From Gemmatimonadota bacterium (GTDB lineage Bacteria > Gemmatimonadota > Gemmatimonadetes > Longimicrobiales > Gaopeijiaceae), in assembly GCA_002724575.1 (NCBI GenBank), contig PBPC01000007.1:51786-92597 (forward strand): DNA of 40,812 bases, written 5' to 3'. This document shows, one piece after another, positions 7,666-16,069 of the stretch. The notes beneath the pieces are model-generated. The model was not told where the DNA came from and ran no database searches. It saw only the letters and a list, made by a program, of their open reading frames with translations. Position numbers and translations under genes: made by a program. Positions within the stretch are counted from its first letter, which is position 1. The number at the start of each line of letters is the position of its first letter.

Positions 7666-8555
7666 AAAAGGCTTGGAAGCCTGGACGAGAAAGGCTGCGA
7701 AAAGGAATTATAATCCTTCCCTCGGCCTTCACCCTAGGCAACCTCTTCTTCGGACTCTACTCGATGGTTTCTGTTGCTCGAGGAGACCTCATTTCTGCTG
7801 GGTGGTTTGTCATCTATGCGGGAATACTTGATACCCTCGACGGAAAAATTGCTCGGTTCACACGCACCGGAACGCGGTTCGGTGCGGAGTTAGACTCTCT
7901 GGTGGACGCAATTTCATTCGGCGTAGCACCGTCCTTCATAATGTTTGAGCTCTTCTTTGCTGATGCCCAGTGGAGTTGGACACTTTCTTTCGTTTTTGTA
8001 ACCGCGACAGTAGTTCGACTTGCTCGGTTTAATCTCGAGGAAGGTGGTGAGCTCAAGAAGTACTTTCACGGGCTCCCGGCACCGGCTGCGGGTATGACCC
8101 TCGCGGCATATTATCCGTTCAGTCAAACACCTATCTTCGCTGAGTACTTGAGTGCGTACCCGTGGGAACAGATCGCTCCGGTAGGAACAGTTATTCTCAG
8201 CATACTTATGGTCAGTTCCGTCCCCTATGACAAGCTGCCTAAGATCGGCTTCAGCACACCCCGGGGGATTTTGAATTCGATATTCGTCAGCACATGTCTT
8301 TTAGCAGCAGTATTCCAGCCGAGATACTACTTCTTCACTGCCTTATTGCTTTACATCATCTGGGGACTCCTAAGGTCTATTCTAAGTGGGCGAATAGAGG
8401 GAATCCCCAGAGGTGACATACTTCTTGATGAAGATGAAGATGAAGTGAATGGGGATCCAGAAATTAGAGTGGTCGACTATAGGCATCTCGGACCACGCGG
8501 ACCCACTGACCCTCAGCCATTAAATGAAGACTCTGCCCGGGAGGACCCCGCTTGA
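7662..8555 (+). CDS. pssA: CDP-diacylglycerol-serine O-phosphatidyltransferase
   Basis: Integral membrane CDP-alcohol phosphatidyltransferase that makes phosphatidylserine, the substrate of the preceding Psd. The family motif is complete: Asp60-Gly61-x2-Ala64-Arg65-x8-Gly74-x3-Asp78-x3-Asp82. Several hydrophobic segments follow, and the C-terminus is a soluble acidic tail with a DEDEDE run. The ATG at 7662 (MKKAWKPGRER, basic N-terminus) overlaps the psd stop by 4 bases. A farther upstream in-frame start at 7581 would add 27 Ser/Gly-rich residues encoded within psd and is not credible. 297 residues. Serine specificity is inferred from the psd neighbour. Confidence 0.94.
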   Translation: MKKAWKPGRERLRKGIIILPSAFTLGNLFFGLYSMVSVARGDLISAGWFVIYAGILDTLDGKIARFTRTGTRFGAELDSLVDAISFGVAPSFIMFELFFADAQWSWTLSFVFVTATVVRLARFNLEEGGELKKYFHGLPAPAAGMTLAAYYPFSQTPIFAEYLSAYPWEQIAPVGTVILSILMVSSVPYDKLPKIGFSTPRGILNSIFVSTCLLAAVFQPRYYFFTALLLYIIWGLLRSILSGRIEGIPRGDILLDEDEDEVNGDPEIRVVDYRHLGPRGPTDPQPLNEDSAREDPA

Positions 8556-8824
8556 ACCATTTTCGTATGGAGATCCTTGTAAAGCCCCGTCCGGGACTCT
8601 TGGATCCACAAGGCAAAGCTATCCATCATGCGCTTCGATCACTTGGGTGGAGTGATACCCAAAATGTCCGTGTTGGTAAGGCGATCTACATTGATCTAGA
8701 AGCTGAAGATAGTGACACCGCACTTGAGACCGCCCAAGCAATGTGCCGGAAAATTCTGGCTAACCCTGTGACAGAAGATTTCGAGGTGTCGATTGTGGAA
8801 AATACTGAGAGAATCACAGCATGA
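8552..8824 (+). CDS. purS: Phosphoribosylformylglycinamidine synthase subunit PurS
   Basis: Small (90 aa) subunit that joins PurQ and PurL into the FGAM synthase complex, fourth step of purine synthesis. Recognised from its size, position directly before purQ, and the PurS pattern: [34 protein letters not shown], and the C-terminal [15 protein letters not shown]. The TTG at 8552 is chosen because GGGAGG lies about 7 bases upstream; an ATG at 8567 would have this site too far away. The start overlaps the pssA stop and the stop overlaps the purQ ATG, so translation is likely coupled. Confidence 0.94.
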   Translation: MNHFRMEILVKPRPGLLDPQGKAIHHALRSLGWSDTQNVRVGKAIYIDLEAEDSDTALETAQAMCRKILANPVTEDFEVSIVENTERITA

Positions 8825-9519
8825 GAGTCGGTGTCGTCACATTCCCGGGTTCAAACTGTGATTACGATCTTTATAAAGCTGCTCAGCAAATCGGTGCGAA
8901 GGTAGAATTCATCTGGCACCGTCAGAAGAACCTTGATGGATATGATGCACTTATGCTTCCAGGAGGGTTTTCTTACGGTGATTACCTGCGAGCAGGCGCG
9001 ATAGCCCGGATTAGTCCTGTTATGGAGGACATCGTTGGATTCGCGGAGAAAGGCGGGCCTGTTCTGGGTATCTGCAACGGTTTCCAGATTCTTTGTGAAG
9101 CCGGACTCCTACCCGGAGCTCTAGTCCGGAATGACTCACTCCGTTTTGAGAGCAAAGACATCCACCTGCGCGTCGAACAGACTGACACCCCGTTTACGAG
9201 CGAGTATCAGAAAGGACAAACCCTCCGTATGCCAATAGCACACGGTGAAGGAAACTACGAAGCAGATGACCAACTTTTAGAGGAACTCGAAGCTGAGAAG
9301 AGAGTCGTTTTCAGGTACGCGAGTTCGGATGGTGAATTGAGTGATGAGGCGAACCCTAATGGCTCCAAGAATAGCATCGCTGGATTGACTAATAAGTCAG
9401 GAAATGTCTTGGGTATGATGCCTCATCCCGAGCGTGCGATGGAAGAAATCCTTGGATCTACTGACGGAGTGGGTGTTTTTCTGTCACTGGCTACCAACCT
9501 ATCCACCGTTGTGCTATAA
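8821..9519 (+). CDS. purQ: FGAM synthase glutaminase subunit PurQ
   Basis: Class I glutamine amidotransferase that supplies ammonia to PurL. 232 residues, standard for the stand-alone subunit. The catalytic triad is readable: Cys85 in GICNGFQIL, with His202 and Glu204 in MMPHPERAM. The N-terminal [10 protein letters not shown] and the [11 protein letters not shown] oxyanion region are typical. The ATG overlaps the purS stop by 4 bases. PurS, PurQ and PurL being separate proteins is the arrangement of most non-proteobacterial lineages. Confidence 0.97.
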   Translation: MRVGVVTFPGSNCDYDLYKAAQQIGAKVEFIWHRQKNLDGYDALMLPGGFSYGDYLRAGAIARISPVMEDIVGFAEKGGPVLGICNGFQILCEAGLLPGALVRNDSLRFESKDIHLRVEQTDTPFTSEYQKGQTLRMPIAHGEGNYEADDQLLEELEAEKRVVFRYASSDGELSDEANPNGSKNSIAGLTNKSGNVLGMMPHPERAMEEILGSTDGVGVFLSLATNLSTVVL

Positions 9520-9558
9520 CAACGAAATCCAAATGCTGAAACGAGAGGCCTTAATCCC

Positions 9559-11862
9559 ATGAGTGCCGGCGAAAGTGCATCCGCAACAATACCTTTAGTG
9601 CCTCCGCGCACCGGTGATCCCGAAATCACTTCAGAGCTCGTAGCTGATCACGGTCTTTCCGACAGTGAGTATGAGCGCATTTGTAGAATTATGGGCCGTA
9701 TTCCAACGTTTACTGAATTAGGTGTATTTAGTGCAATGTGGTCGGAGCACTGCGGCTACAAAAACTCCAAACGACTCCTGCAGTTGCTTCCAACCGAAGC
9801 ACCTTGGGTTATTCAAGGTCCAGGAGAGAACGCCGGTGTGATTGACATAGGAGATGGCTACGCACTGGCATTCAAGATAGAGTCGCACAACCACCCATCG
9901 GCAGTTGAACCCTATCAGGGAGCGGCTACTGGTGTGGGAGGTATCCTACGTGATGTTTTTACGATGGGAGCGCGTCCCATCGCTGTTTTGGACTCACTTC
10001 GCTTTGGGGATCTGGATAGTGCAAGGGTCCGATACTTATTCGGTGGAGTTGTTAGTGGGGTCGGTGACTATGGCAACTGCATTGGCGTTCCAAATATTGG
10101 CGGAGAGGTAGCGTTTGACCGAGGCTACGAAGGAAACCCAATCGTGAACGCCATGTGCTTAGGTTTGATGAAGAAGGAGGATTTGATTACAGCATCGGCT
10201 TCGGGCGTGGGGAATACATTAATGGCGGTTGGTGCCCGTACTGGCCGAGACGGCATCCACGGAGCAACGTTTGCTAGTGAAGAACTAAGTGAAGAGTCCG
10301 AGGAAGCGTCGCGACCACAAGTTCAAGTGGGTGACCCGTTTACCGAAAAACTACTCCTTGAGGCCAGCCTAGAATTGATCTCCAGCGGCTCGATCACGGG
10401 TATCCAAGATATGGGTGCTGCGGGTATTACATCTTCCGCATCTGAGATGGCGGGGCGAGCTGGAAACGGTGTCGAGATCGATGTGGCACGAGTTCCAGTG
10501 CGAGAACCAGATATGACACCATACGAAATCCTGTTATCAGAATCACAGGAGCGGATGCTGGTAGTCGCCACCAGGGGCCACGAAGATGAAGTCCACCGGA
10601 TTCTGGAGAAGTGGGAACTCGAGGCTGAAGAGATCGGAGAAGTCACCGCAGATGGTAGATTCCGGGTTCTAGAAGATGGAGCAGTCGTCGCGGATATGCC
10701 GGCCCTTCCCCTCACAGATGGATGTCCCACATACGAGCGTGAGGGCATCGAGGACGATGAGGTGCGGGAACTCCGAGAGATGGATCTGGCCGAACATCTT
10801 ATTCCGGAAGGTGACCTCACAAAGGCGTTTCTGCTTCTTCTCGGATCTCCGAACGTCGCTTCAAAGCGTTGGATATATCACCAGTATGATACAACTGTCA
10901 GGACATCGACTGCGGTTCGTCCTGGGGGAGATTCAGGGGTAATACGTATTCGCGGAACGGAGAGAGCGATCGCAGCAACAACCGATTGCAATGGACGCTT
11001 TGTATATCTTGATCCCAGACAGGGTGCAATGATTGCCGTAGCAGAAGCAGCTCGAAATTTAGTTTGCTCGGGAGCCATGCCTACCGCGATTACTAACAAC
11101 CTCAATTTCGGTAACCCTCTGAAGCAACACATATACTATCAATTCCGAGAGGCGGTCCTGGGAATGGCTGATGCATGTAAAGCCTTCGAGACCCCAGTCA
11201 CCGGTGGAAACGTGTCTTTTTACAATGAGACGGATGGACAGGCGATCTACCCCACACCCGTGATCGGCATGGTGGGGATAATTGAAAACGTATCACATAT
11301 TTCACCCCAGTCATTCCAGTCTGAGGGTGACGACATTGTTCTTCTTGGTGAGAACACAGCTGAAATAGGGGGAGCAGAATATCTCTATGTGACGGCTGGA
11401 CTCGTAGCAGGATTCCCTCCGAGGGTCGATCTCACACATGAACGACAACTCCAAAGAGCAGTTCTGACTCTGATCCAGGAGAAGGAATTACGATCGGCAC
11501 ACGACTGTTCAGATGGTGGACTAGCATGCACCCTCGCTGAGTGCGCGCTGGGTGATGGCGAAGCACCTTTCGGAGTTAATGTAGTGCTTGATGACGCACT
11601 TACTCCAGTAGAAACTCTCTTCGCTGAATCCCAAGGTAGAATAGTAGTTTCATGTGCTCCAGATCGGACCGAAAATGTGATCCGAATTGCTATGGACCAT
11701 GGAGTACCAGCAAGAAAAATTGGGACTGTCGGAGGCAGGGGGAAACCATTTTCTGTGGCTGCGGTATCCGGACAAATCGAAACTGATCTTACGAGCCTAC
11801 ATCAGGCATATTTTGGAGCGCTCCCTGCAATAATGAACACTCCGGTATCTTCGAAGGAGTAA
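9559..11862 (+). CDS. purL: FGAM synthase large subunit PurL (small-type)
   Basis: ATP-dependent amidation of FGAR to FGAM, in complex with PurS and PurQ. The 767-residue length marks the small PurL form. Seen: [10 protein letters not shown] with His64, [19 protein letters not shown] with the conserved [22 protein letters not shown], and HDCSDGGLA in the second AIRS-like half, i.e. two tandem AIRS-N/AIRS-C repeats. The ATG at 9559 has GAGAGG about 10 bases upstream. It follows purQ by 39 bases and is 1 base from purF. Confidence 0.97.
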   Translation: MSAGESASATIPLVPPRTGDPEITSELVADHGLSDSEYERICRIMGRIPTFTELGVFSAMWSEHCGYKNSKRLLQLLPTEAPWVIQGPGENAGVIDIGDGYALAFKIESHNHPSAVEPYQGAATGVGGILRDVFTMGARPIAVLDSLRFGDLDSARVRYLFGGVVSGVGDYGNCIGVPNIGGEVAFDRGYEGNPIVNAMCLGLMKKEDLITASASGVGNTLMAVGARTGRDGIHGATFASEELSEESEEASRPQVQVGDPFTEKLLLEASLELISSGSITGIQDMGAAGITSSASEMAGRAGNGVEIDVARVPVREPDMTPYEILLSESQERMLVVATRGHEDEVHRILEKWELEAEEIGEVTADGRFRVLEDGAVVADMPALPLTDGCPTYEREGIEDDEVRELREMDLAEHLIPEGDLTKAFLLLLGSPNVASKRWIYHQYDTTVRTSTAVRPGGDSGVIRIRGTERAIAATTDCNGRFVYLDPRQGAMIAVAEAARNLVCSGAMPTAITNNLNFGNPLKQHIYYQFREAVLGMADACKAFETPVTGGNVSFYNETDGQAIYPTPVIGMVGIIENVSHISPQSFQSEGDDIVLLGENTAEIGGAEYLYVTAGLVAGFPPRVDLTHERQLQRAVLTLIQEKELRSAHDCSDGGLACTLAECALGDGEAPFGVNVVLDDALTPVETLFAESQGRIVVSCAPDRTENVIRIAMDHGVPARKIGTVGGRGKPFSVAAVSGQIETDLTSLHQAYFGALPAIMNTPVSSKE

Positions 11863-11863
11863 G

Positions 11864-13339
11864 GTGAAACAACCCTCTGAGCTTCCGGAACCGTTCACAC
11901 CCACTGTCTCGATGGAGCGCGCGTCTTTGCAGATGGACGACCGACCACGAGAGGAGTGTGGAGTTGTTGGTGTAAGCGGGCTGGACTCTGCTGCTGAAAG
12001 CGCATTCCTGAGTCTGTATGCACTTCAGCATAGGGGGCAGGAAGCAGCAGGCATTTTTACTTTTGACGAAGATGGCCCGCACGTCCTCAAGGGTGCTGGG
12101 CTCGTTGGCGACGTATTTGATAAGTGGTCACTTCGCAAGCTCCTCGGTCGCACAGCCGTCGGACATGTCCGGTACTCAACAGCAGGTGAGAATAATCTAG
12201 ACAACGTCCAGCCAATTATCGCTAGATATTCACGCGGCGATATCGCTCTAGCCCACAACGGTAACCTTACTAACCACTTTGACTTACGGAAACGTCTCGT
12301 TGACGAAGGCGCGATCTTCAGAACCACGTCGGACTCAGAGACTCTCATCCATTTGATTGCTAAGTCCAGACATGATTCGATTGATGCTCAAGTCGATGAT
12401 GCTCTGACTCACCTTGAGGGTGCATACTCAATAGTCCTGGCGATCGATAACGTGATCTATGCGGCACGTGATCCGCGCGGATTTCGCCCTCTTGTACTTG
12501 GACAAAAGGGAGAGGGCCACATTGTTGCAAGCGAGACCTGTGCCCTGGATATCCTAGGGGCTGACTTTGTACGCGATGTCGAACCCGGTGAGGTCATTAA
12601 GATCGTTGATGGAACAGTTGAAAGGCTTCGGTCCCTACCCTCTGCTGACCAACCCGCTCCTTGTGTTTTCGAACTAGTCTACTTCGCTAGGCCGGACTCT
12701 CGAATATCAGGTATTAGTGTCGATCGCGCGCGACGTGCATTTGGACGCCGCCTCGCGAAGGAACACCCTGTTCAAGCTGACTCGGTAATCGCTGTACCAG
12801 ATAGCGCGAACTCAGCAGCCTTAGGCTTTGCGGAATGCAGTGGAATCCCTTTTGAGCTGGGGATGCTCCGGAACCATTACATAGGGAGGACATTCATCAA
12901 CCCATCCCAGAAGGATCGGGATTTTGGGGCACGGATGAAATACAATCCTGTACGCGAAGTAGTGGAAGGGAAAAAGGTCGTGGTAGTAGATGATTCCCTA
13001 GTGCGCGGCACAACCAGCCGTAGCCTCGTGCGTATGCTCCGCAAATCTGGTGCAGCTGAAGTGCATTTTCGGATCGGGAGTCCTCCGGTAAGGTGGCCTT
13101 GTTTCTATGGTATCGACATGCCCACTAAGGGAGAGTTGATCGGCTCAGCACTATCCGTAAAGGAGATCGAGGAAAAGCTCGGTGTGGACTCGTTAGGCTA
13201 TTTATCACTGGAGGGCATGTTAGAAGCAGTCTCGGAAACAGGACCGTACTGCACAGCATGTTTCTCGGGCGATTACCCAGCCCCATTAGTAGACGTGGAT
13301 AAGGGATTTGTATCCGAGCAAGGGCCAACTAACTGCTGA
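11864..13339 (+). CDS. purF: Amidophosphoribosyltransferase, Bacillus-like Fe-S type
   Basis: First committed step of purine synthesis: PRPP plus glutamine to phosphoribosylamine. An N-terminal Ntn-hydrolase glutaminase domain has the nucleophile at Cys32 (REECGVVGV), which must be freed by removal of a 31-residue propeptide. The C-terminal PRTase domain has VVVVDDSLVRGTTS. Four cysteines expected to hold a 4Fe-4S cluster are present: PCVFELVYFARPDS, WPCFYGID and the YCTACF pair. The GTG start at 11864 has AAGGAG about 5 bases upstream; ATGs at 11912 and 11933 would shorten the propeptide but lack such a site. 491 residues. Confidence 0.96.
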   Translation: MKQPSELPEPFTPTVSMERASLQMDDRPREECGVVGVSGLDSAAESAFLSLYALQHRGQEAAGIFTFDEDGPHVLKGAGLVGDVFDKWSLRKLLGRTAVGHVRYSTAGENNLDNVQPIIARYSRGDIALAHNGNLTNHFDLRKRLVDEGAIFRTTSDSETLIHLIAKSRHDSIDAQVDDALTHLEGAYSIVLAIDNVIYAARDPRGFRPLVLGQKGEGHIVASETCALDILGADFVRDVEPGEVIKIVDGTVERLRSLPSADQPAPCVFELVYFARPDSRISGISVDRARRAFGRRLAKEHPVQADSVIAVPDSANSAALGFAECSGIPFELGMLRNHYIGRTFINPSQKDRDFGARMKYNPVREVVEGKKVVVVDDSLVRGTTSRSLVRMLRKSGAAEVHFRIGSPPVRWPCFYGIDMPTKGELIGSALSVKEIEEKLGVDSLGYLSLEGMLEAVSETGPYCTACFSGDYPAPLVDVDKGFVSEQGPTNC

Positions 13340-13369
13340 GTCTTTCCACTAACTTAGATTCTAAGACTC
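13338..13369. terminator. Inverted repeat between convergent purF and fbp, possible weak terminator
   Basis: GAGTCTT (13338-13344) and AAGACTC (13363-13369) form a perfect 7-bp inverted repeat with an 18-base loop, which itself contains CTTAG/CTAAG. It starts inside the purF stop codon, in the 60-base gap between two convergent genes. No strong T-run follows on either strand, so factor-independent termination is uncertain. Confidence 0.3.
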
Positions 13370-13399
13370 TTACGAACAAATTATGGTGCTGCGGATCCT

Positions 13400-14392
13400 C
13401 TAATCTCTATCTCTTAAGAAGTCTTCTGCTAGATCAACTAACTCACTGTTCCCCACGTAGAGGGGTACCCGTTGATGCAGCGAGTCAGGGACGATTTCTA
13501 ACACATCCCCGTATCCGGTGCTTGAACGACCACCTGCCTGTTCTGCAAGCATAGCGATCGGTGAGCACTCGTAGAGAAGGCGCAGTTTACCATTCGGAGC
13601 ATCCTTCCCTTCCGGATACATAAAGAGGCCTCCCTGGAGTAATGTCCTATGGAAATCCGCCACGAATGACCCGATATAGCGCGAACTGAAGCCACCTCCA
13701 TCCTTCAAGTGATCAATGAGTAGTTGTTGCCCAGTTTTCCAAGTATTGTAGTTAGCTTCGTTAATCGAGTAGACATGCCGTGGGGGATCAGGGAAAGACA
13801 TGTCCTGGTGACTCAAAACAAATTCTCCAACGGACGGATCCAGTGTGAAACCGTGAACACCTTTGCCCGCAGTATACACTAGCATAGTGGATGATCCGTA
13901 CAGGACATAACCAGCTGCAATCTGTTTTTTGCCGGCTTGTAAGAAGTCCTTCAATTCACCGCTCTCTGAACTGGAAATCATCGAATGAATACTAAAGATA
14001 GTTCCGATGGAGACATTAACATCGATGTTCGATGAGCCATCTAAAGGATCATACGCAACAACGTACTCCCCTCGTGAGAAGTCATCTGGCACCGACCAGA
14101 AAGTTTCATTTTCCTCGGAAGCCATACATGCGATCAAGCCTGAGCGATAAAGAGCCCTTTGGATAACCTCATCGGCAAAAACGTCTAGCTTCTGGACTTG
14201 CTCCCCGTGTGAGTTTTCTCGCCCAATCTCACCTAGGATTTCAGATAGTCCTGCTCGATTAACCTCACGGGAGATAACCTTGGCAGCTAAAGCAATATCA
14301 CTGATCAAACTCACTCCAGACACCTGATCTGCTAGCAGATCTAGAGCTTCTTCAAGAATGACTACGGTTTGTCCACTAGCTCTCTTCATCAT
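13400..14392 (-). CDS. fbp: Fructose-1,6-bisphosphatase, class I
   Basis: Gluconeogenic hydrolysis of fructose-1,6-bisphosphate to fructose-6-phosphate. Class I signatures are clear: SEENE, the metal-binding YDPLDGSSNID, YGSSTMLVYT, GLFMYPEGKDAPNGKLRLLYE and AEQAGG. The ATG pair at 14392/14389 gives 329-330 residues, the family norm; a longer frame from 14446 would add 18 unconserved residues inside the upstream gene. The gene overlaps the LapA-domain gene by about 17 bases, so it is likely the last gene of the alr-to-fbp transcript. Confidence 0.96.
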   Translation of the reverse strand: MMKRASGQTVVILEEALDLLADQVSGVSLISDIALAAKVISREVNRAGLSEILGEIGRENSHGEQVQKLDVFADEVIQRALYRSGLIACMASEENETFWSVPDDFSRGEYVVAYDPLDGSSNIDVNVSIGTIFSIHSMISSSESGELKDFLQAGKKQIAAGYVLYGSSTMLVYTAGKGVHGFTLDPSVGEFVLSHQDMSFPDPPRHVYSINEANYNTWKTGQQLLIDHLKDGGGFSSRYIGSFVADFHRTLLQGGLFMYPEGKDAPNGKLRLLYECSPIAMLAEQAGGRSSTGYGDVLEIVPDSLHQRVPLYVGNSELVDLAEDFLRDRD

Positions 14393-14690
14393 CTTTCCCG
14401 AATAAATCGTGCTGTCTATGATCGATGACGCGGGCCCTCTCCTCACTATCCTCTTCTGTAAGTCGGTCTCGGAGGATTCGTCTAACCCTCAAGTCATTAT
14501 GGATGCTAGCGACAAGCATGATAACCATCCCCGCTAACAGACCAAAAAAGGCTACTGCCGTAATCGGAACATCGTACAGGGTTATTACGCCCAACTCCAA
14601 GGTCACCGTCTCTGAGCCATTAAGCGACTGCAGTCCCATCGCCAAGCCCACAACCAATAGGATCCCTATCGCACGGATAATCTTGCTCAA
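14376..14690 (-). CDS. LapA-domain (DUF1049-like) small membrane protein
   Basis: A 104-residue inner-membrane protein with two predicted helices (about 4-20 and 42-62) and a charged cytoplasmic tail rich in Asp, Glu and Arg. The layout, hydrophobic segment, NGSETVTLELG strand, a P in PITAVAFFG, second helix and basic IHNDLRVRRIL, resembles the LapA/DUF1049 family; in E. coli LapA acts with LapB in regulating lipopolysaccharide synthesis. No lapB-like gene is adjacent, so the role here is inferred only from fold. The start is TTG in a 4-base overlap with the miaB stop (TTGA); the stop overlaps fbp. Confidence 0.7.
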   Translation of the reverse strand: MSKIIRAIGILLVVGLAMGLQSLNGSETVTLELGVITLYDVPITAVAFFGLLAGMVIMLVASIHNDLRVRRILRDRLTEEDSEERARVIDHRQHDLFGKDDEES

Positions 14691-16069
14691 TTCTGTCCCA
14701 CTAGTTCAGGCTGGTCAGGCTCCTTTCCAGCAAACGTCGCCCCTGTTGTCCTGTCCAACCCAACATGGGTATAACATCCAATCCGCTCTGAATCACCATC
14801 AAAAACGACAACCTTATTTCTACGTGTCCGACCTAGAATCTGCCCAGGATGGCGTCCCACTCGCTCTATAAGAACTTCGTCAATCCTTCCTATCTCCCTG
14901 GTATTAATCTCAGATTGGATGCCGCGACTAACTTCTATGAGCTCCTCTAGCCTTTCTTGAGCCTCGAGCGCAGGAACAAATTGATCAGCCGGTAGGCGTG
15001 TCGCAGGAGTCCCCTCTCTAGGCGAGTATTTATAGGTGAACGCCTCGTCAAAGCGAACTGTCCTCATCAATTCCAGCGTATCCCGAAATTCGTCATTAGT
15101 TTCACCTGGGAAAGCCACAATGATATCAGTAGAGATTGCTATTTCAGGAATTTCCGCCCTCACCATCTCGACTTTCTCTAAAAGGACCTCGACCGAGTAC
15201 CGTCGAAGCATACGCTTCAGCGTGCGATTGTTACCCGATTGTGCAGGAAGATGTAGGTGCTCACAAACCGCTGGTTCAGTTGCCATCACTTCTACAAGCT
15301 CTGGCGTGACGTCATTCGGATGAGGTGAAGTGAATCGCACACGCCGAATACCATCAATTTGAGCAACCTCAGATAGCAGATCAGGGAAGCCAACGCCCAT
15401 CGATGTGTAAGAATTTACGGTCTGCCCTAACAGGGTAACCTCTGTAACTCCCCTTGATGTTAAATCACGAACTTCATTCAGGATCTCTAACGGATTTCGA
15501 TTCTTCTCTGGACCCCTAACATAGGGAACGATACAGAACGTACAGCGATGGTTGCAGCCACGTTGGATAGGAACCCATGCTGTGGGTCCCTCCGTACGTC
15601 TTTGTTCCAAACCTTCATAATTTTCGCCTAAACTAAGGTCAAGGATAGCAAGCTGAGAACCACGAATCCTAGAATTGCTCTCCCTATCGAGACGATATGC
15701 CTCAAGGTTTTCAAGTGCATCCGGTAGGCCACGATAACCGTCTGGGCCCATTACTAAATCTACGTACGGTGCCCGCTCAAAAAGAGTCTCTCCCATCCTT
15801 TGGGCCATGCATCCTGTGACACCAATTACTAGCTCGGGACGCTCACGTTTGAGGCCGTTAAGCTGTGCTACACGCCCGAGCACACGGTTCTCTGCGTGCT
15901 CGCGGATTGCACATGTGTTCACAAGAACTACATCCGCATCCTCGGGTGCTTCGACAATCTTGAATCCACCATTCGCGAGGATACCTTCCATAAGCTCGCC
16001 GTCACTAATGTTCATCTGACAGCCGTACGTCTCGACGTACGCACGTTTTGAGCGAGTAATCTTGGTCAT
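14687..16069 (-). CDS. miaB: tRNA-2-methylthio-N6-isopentenyladenosine-37 synthase MiaB
   Basis: Radical-SAM methylthiotransferase that adds the 2-methylthio group to i6A37 of tRNA. 460 residues. The N-terminal UPF0004 domain has three cluster cysteines (Cys17 in YGCQMN, Cys53 in NTCAIRE, Cys87 in TGCMAQ). The radical SAM cluster is Cys172/Cys176/Cys179 (CNHRCTFC). A C-terminal TRAM domain spans about 385-450. YGCQMN and NTCAIRE are diagnostic of MiaB rather than MtaB or RimO. ATG start overlaps the mtaB-like stop by 4 bases. Confidence 0.96.
   Translation of the reverse strand: MTKITRSKRAYVETYGCQMNISDGELMEGILANGGFKIVEAPEDADVVLVNTCAIREHAENRVLGRVAQLNGLKRERPELVIGVTGCMAQRMGETLFERAPYVDLVMGPDGYRGLPDALENLEAYRLDRESNSRIRGSQLAILDLSLGENYEGLEQRRTEGPTAWVPIQRGCNHRCTFCIVPYVRGPEKNRNPLEILNEVRDLTSRGVTEVTLLGQTVNSYTSMGVGFPDLLSEVAQIDGIRRVRFTSPHPNDVTPELVEVMATEPAVCEHLHLPAQSGNNRTLKRMLRRYSVEVLLEKVEMVRAEIPEIAISTDIIVAFPGETNDEFRDTLELMRTVRFDEAFTYKYSPREGTPATRLPADQFVPALEAQERLEELIEVSRGIQSEINTREIGRIDEVLIERVGRHPGQILGRTRRNKVVVFDGDSERIGCYTHVGLDRTTGATFAGKEPDQPELVGQN

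Noticed and set aside
8427-8445. GATGAA triplicated tract in pssA
   Set aside because: Encodes the acidic DEDEDE run in the cytoplasmic tail; only three units, not a meaningful repeat array.
10323-10820. 165-codon minus-strand open frame inside purL
   Set aside because: Ser/Arg-rich translation typical of an antisense shadow; purL on the other strand is unambiguous.
16024-16041. CGTACGTC-TC-GACGTACG inverted repeat near the 5' end of miaB
   Set aside because: It falls exactly on codons for the conserved YVETYGC segment, so protein conservation explains it; the 2-base spacer is also too small for an RNA hairpin loop.
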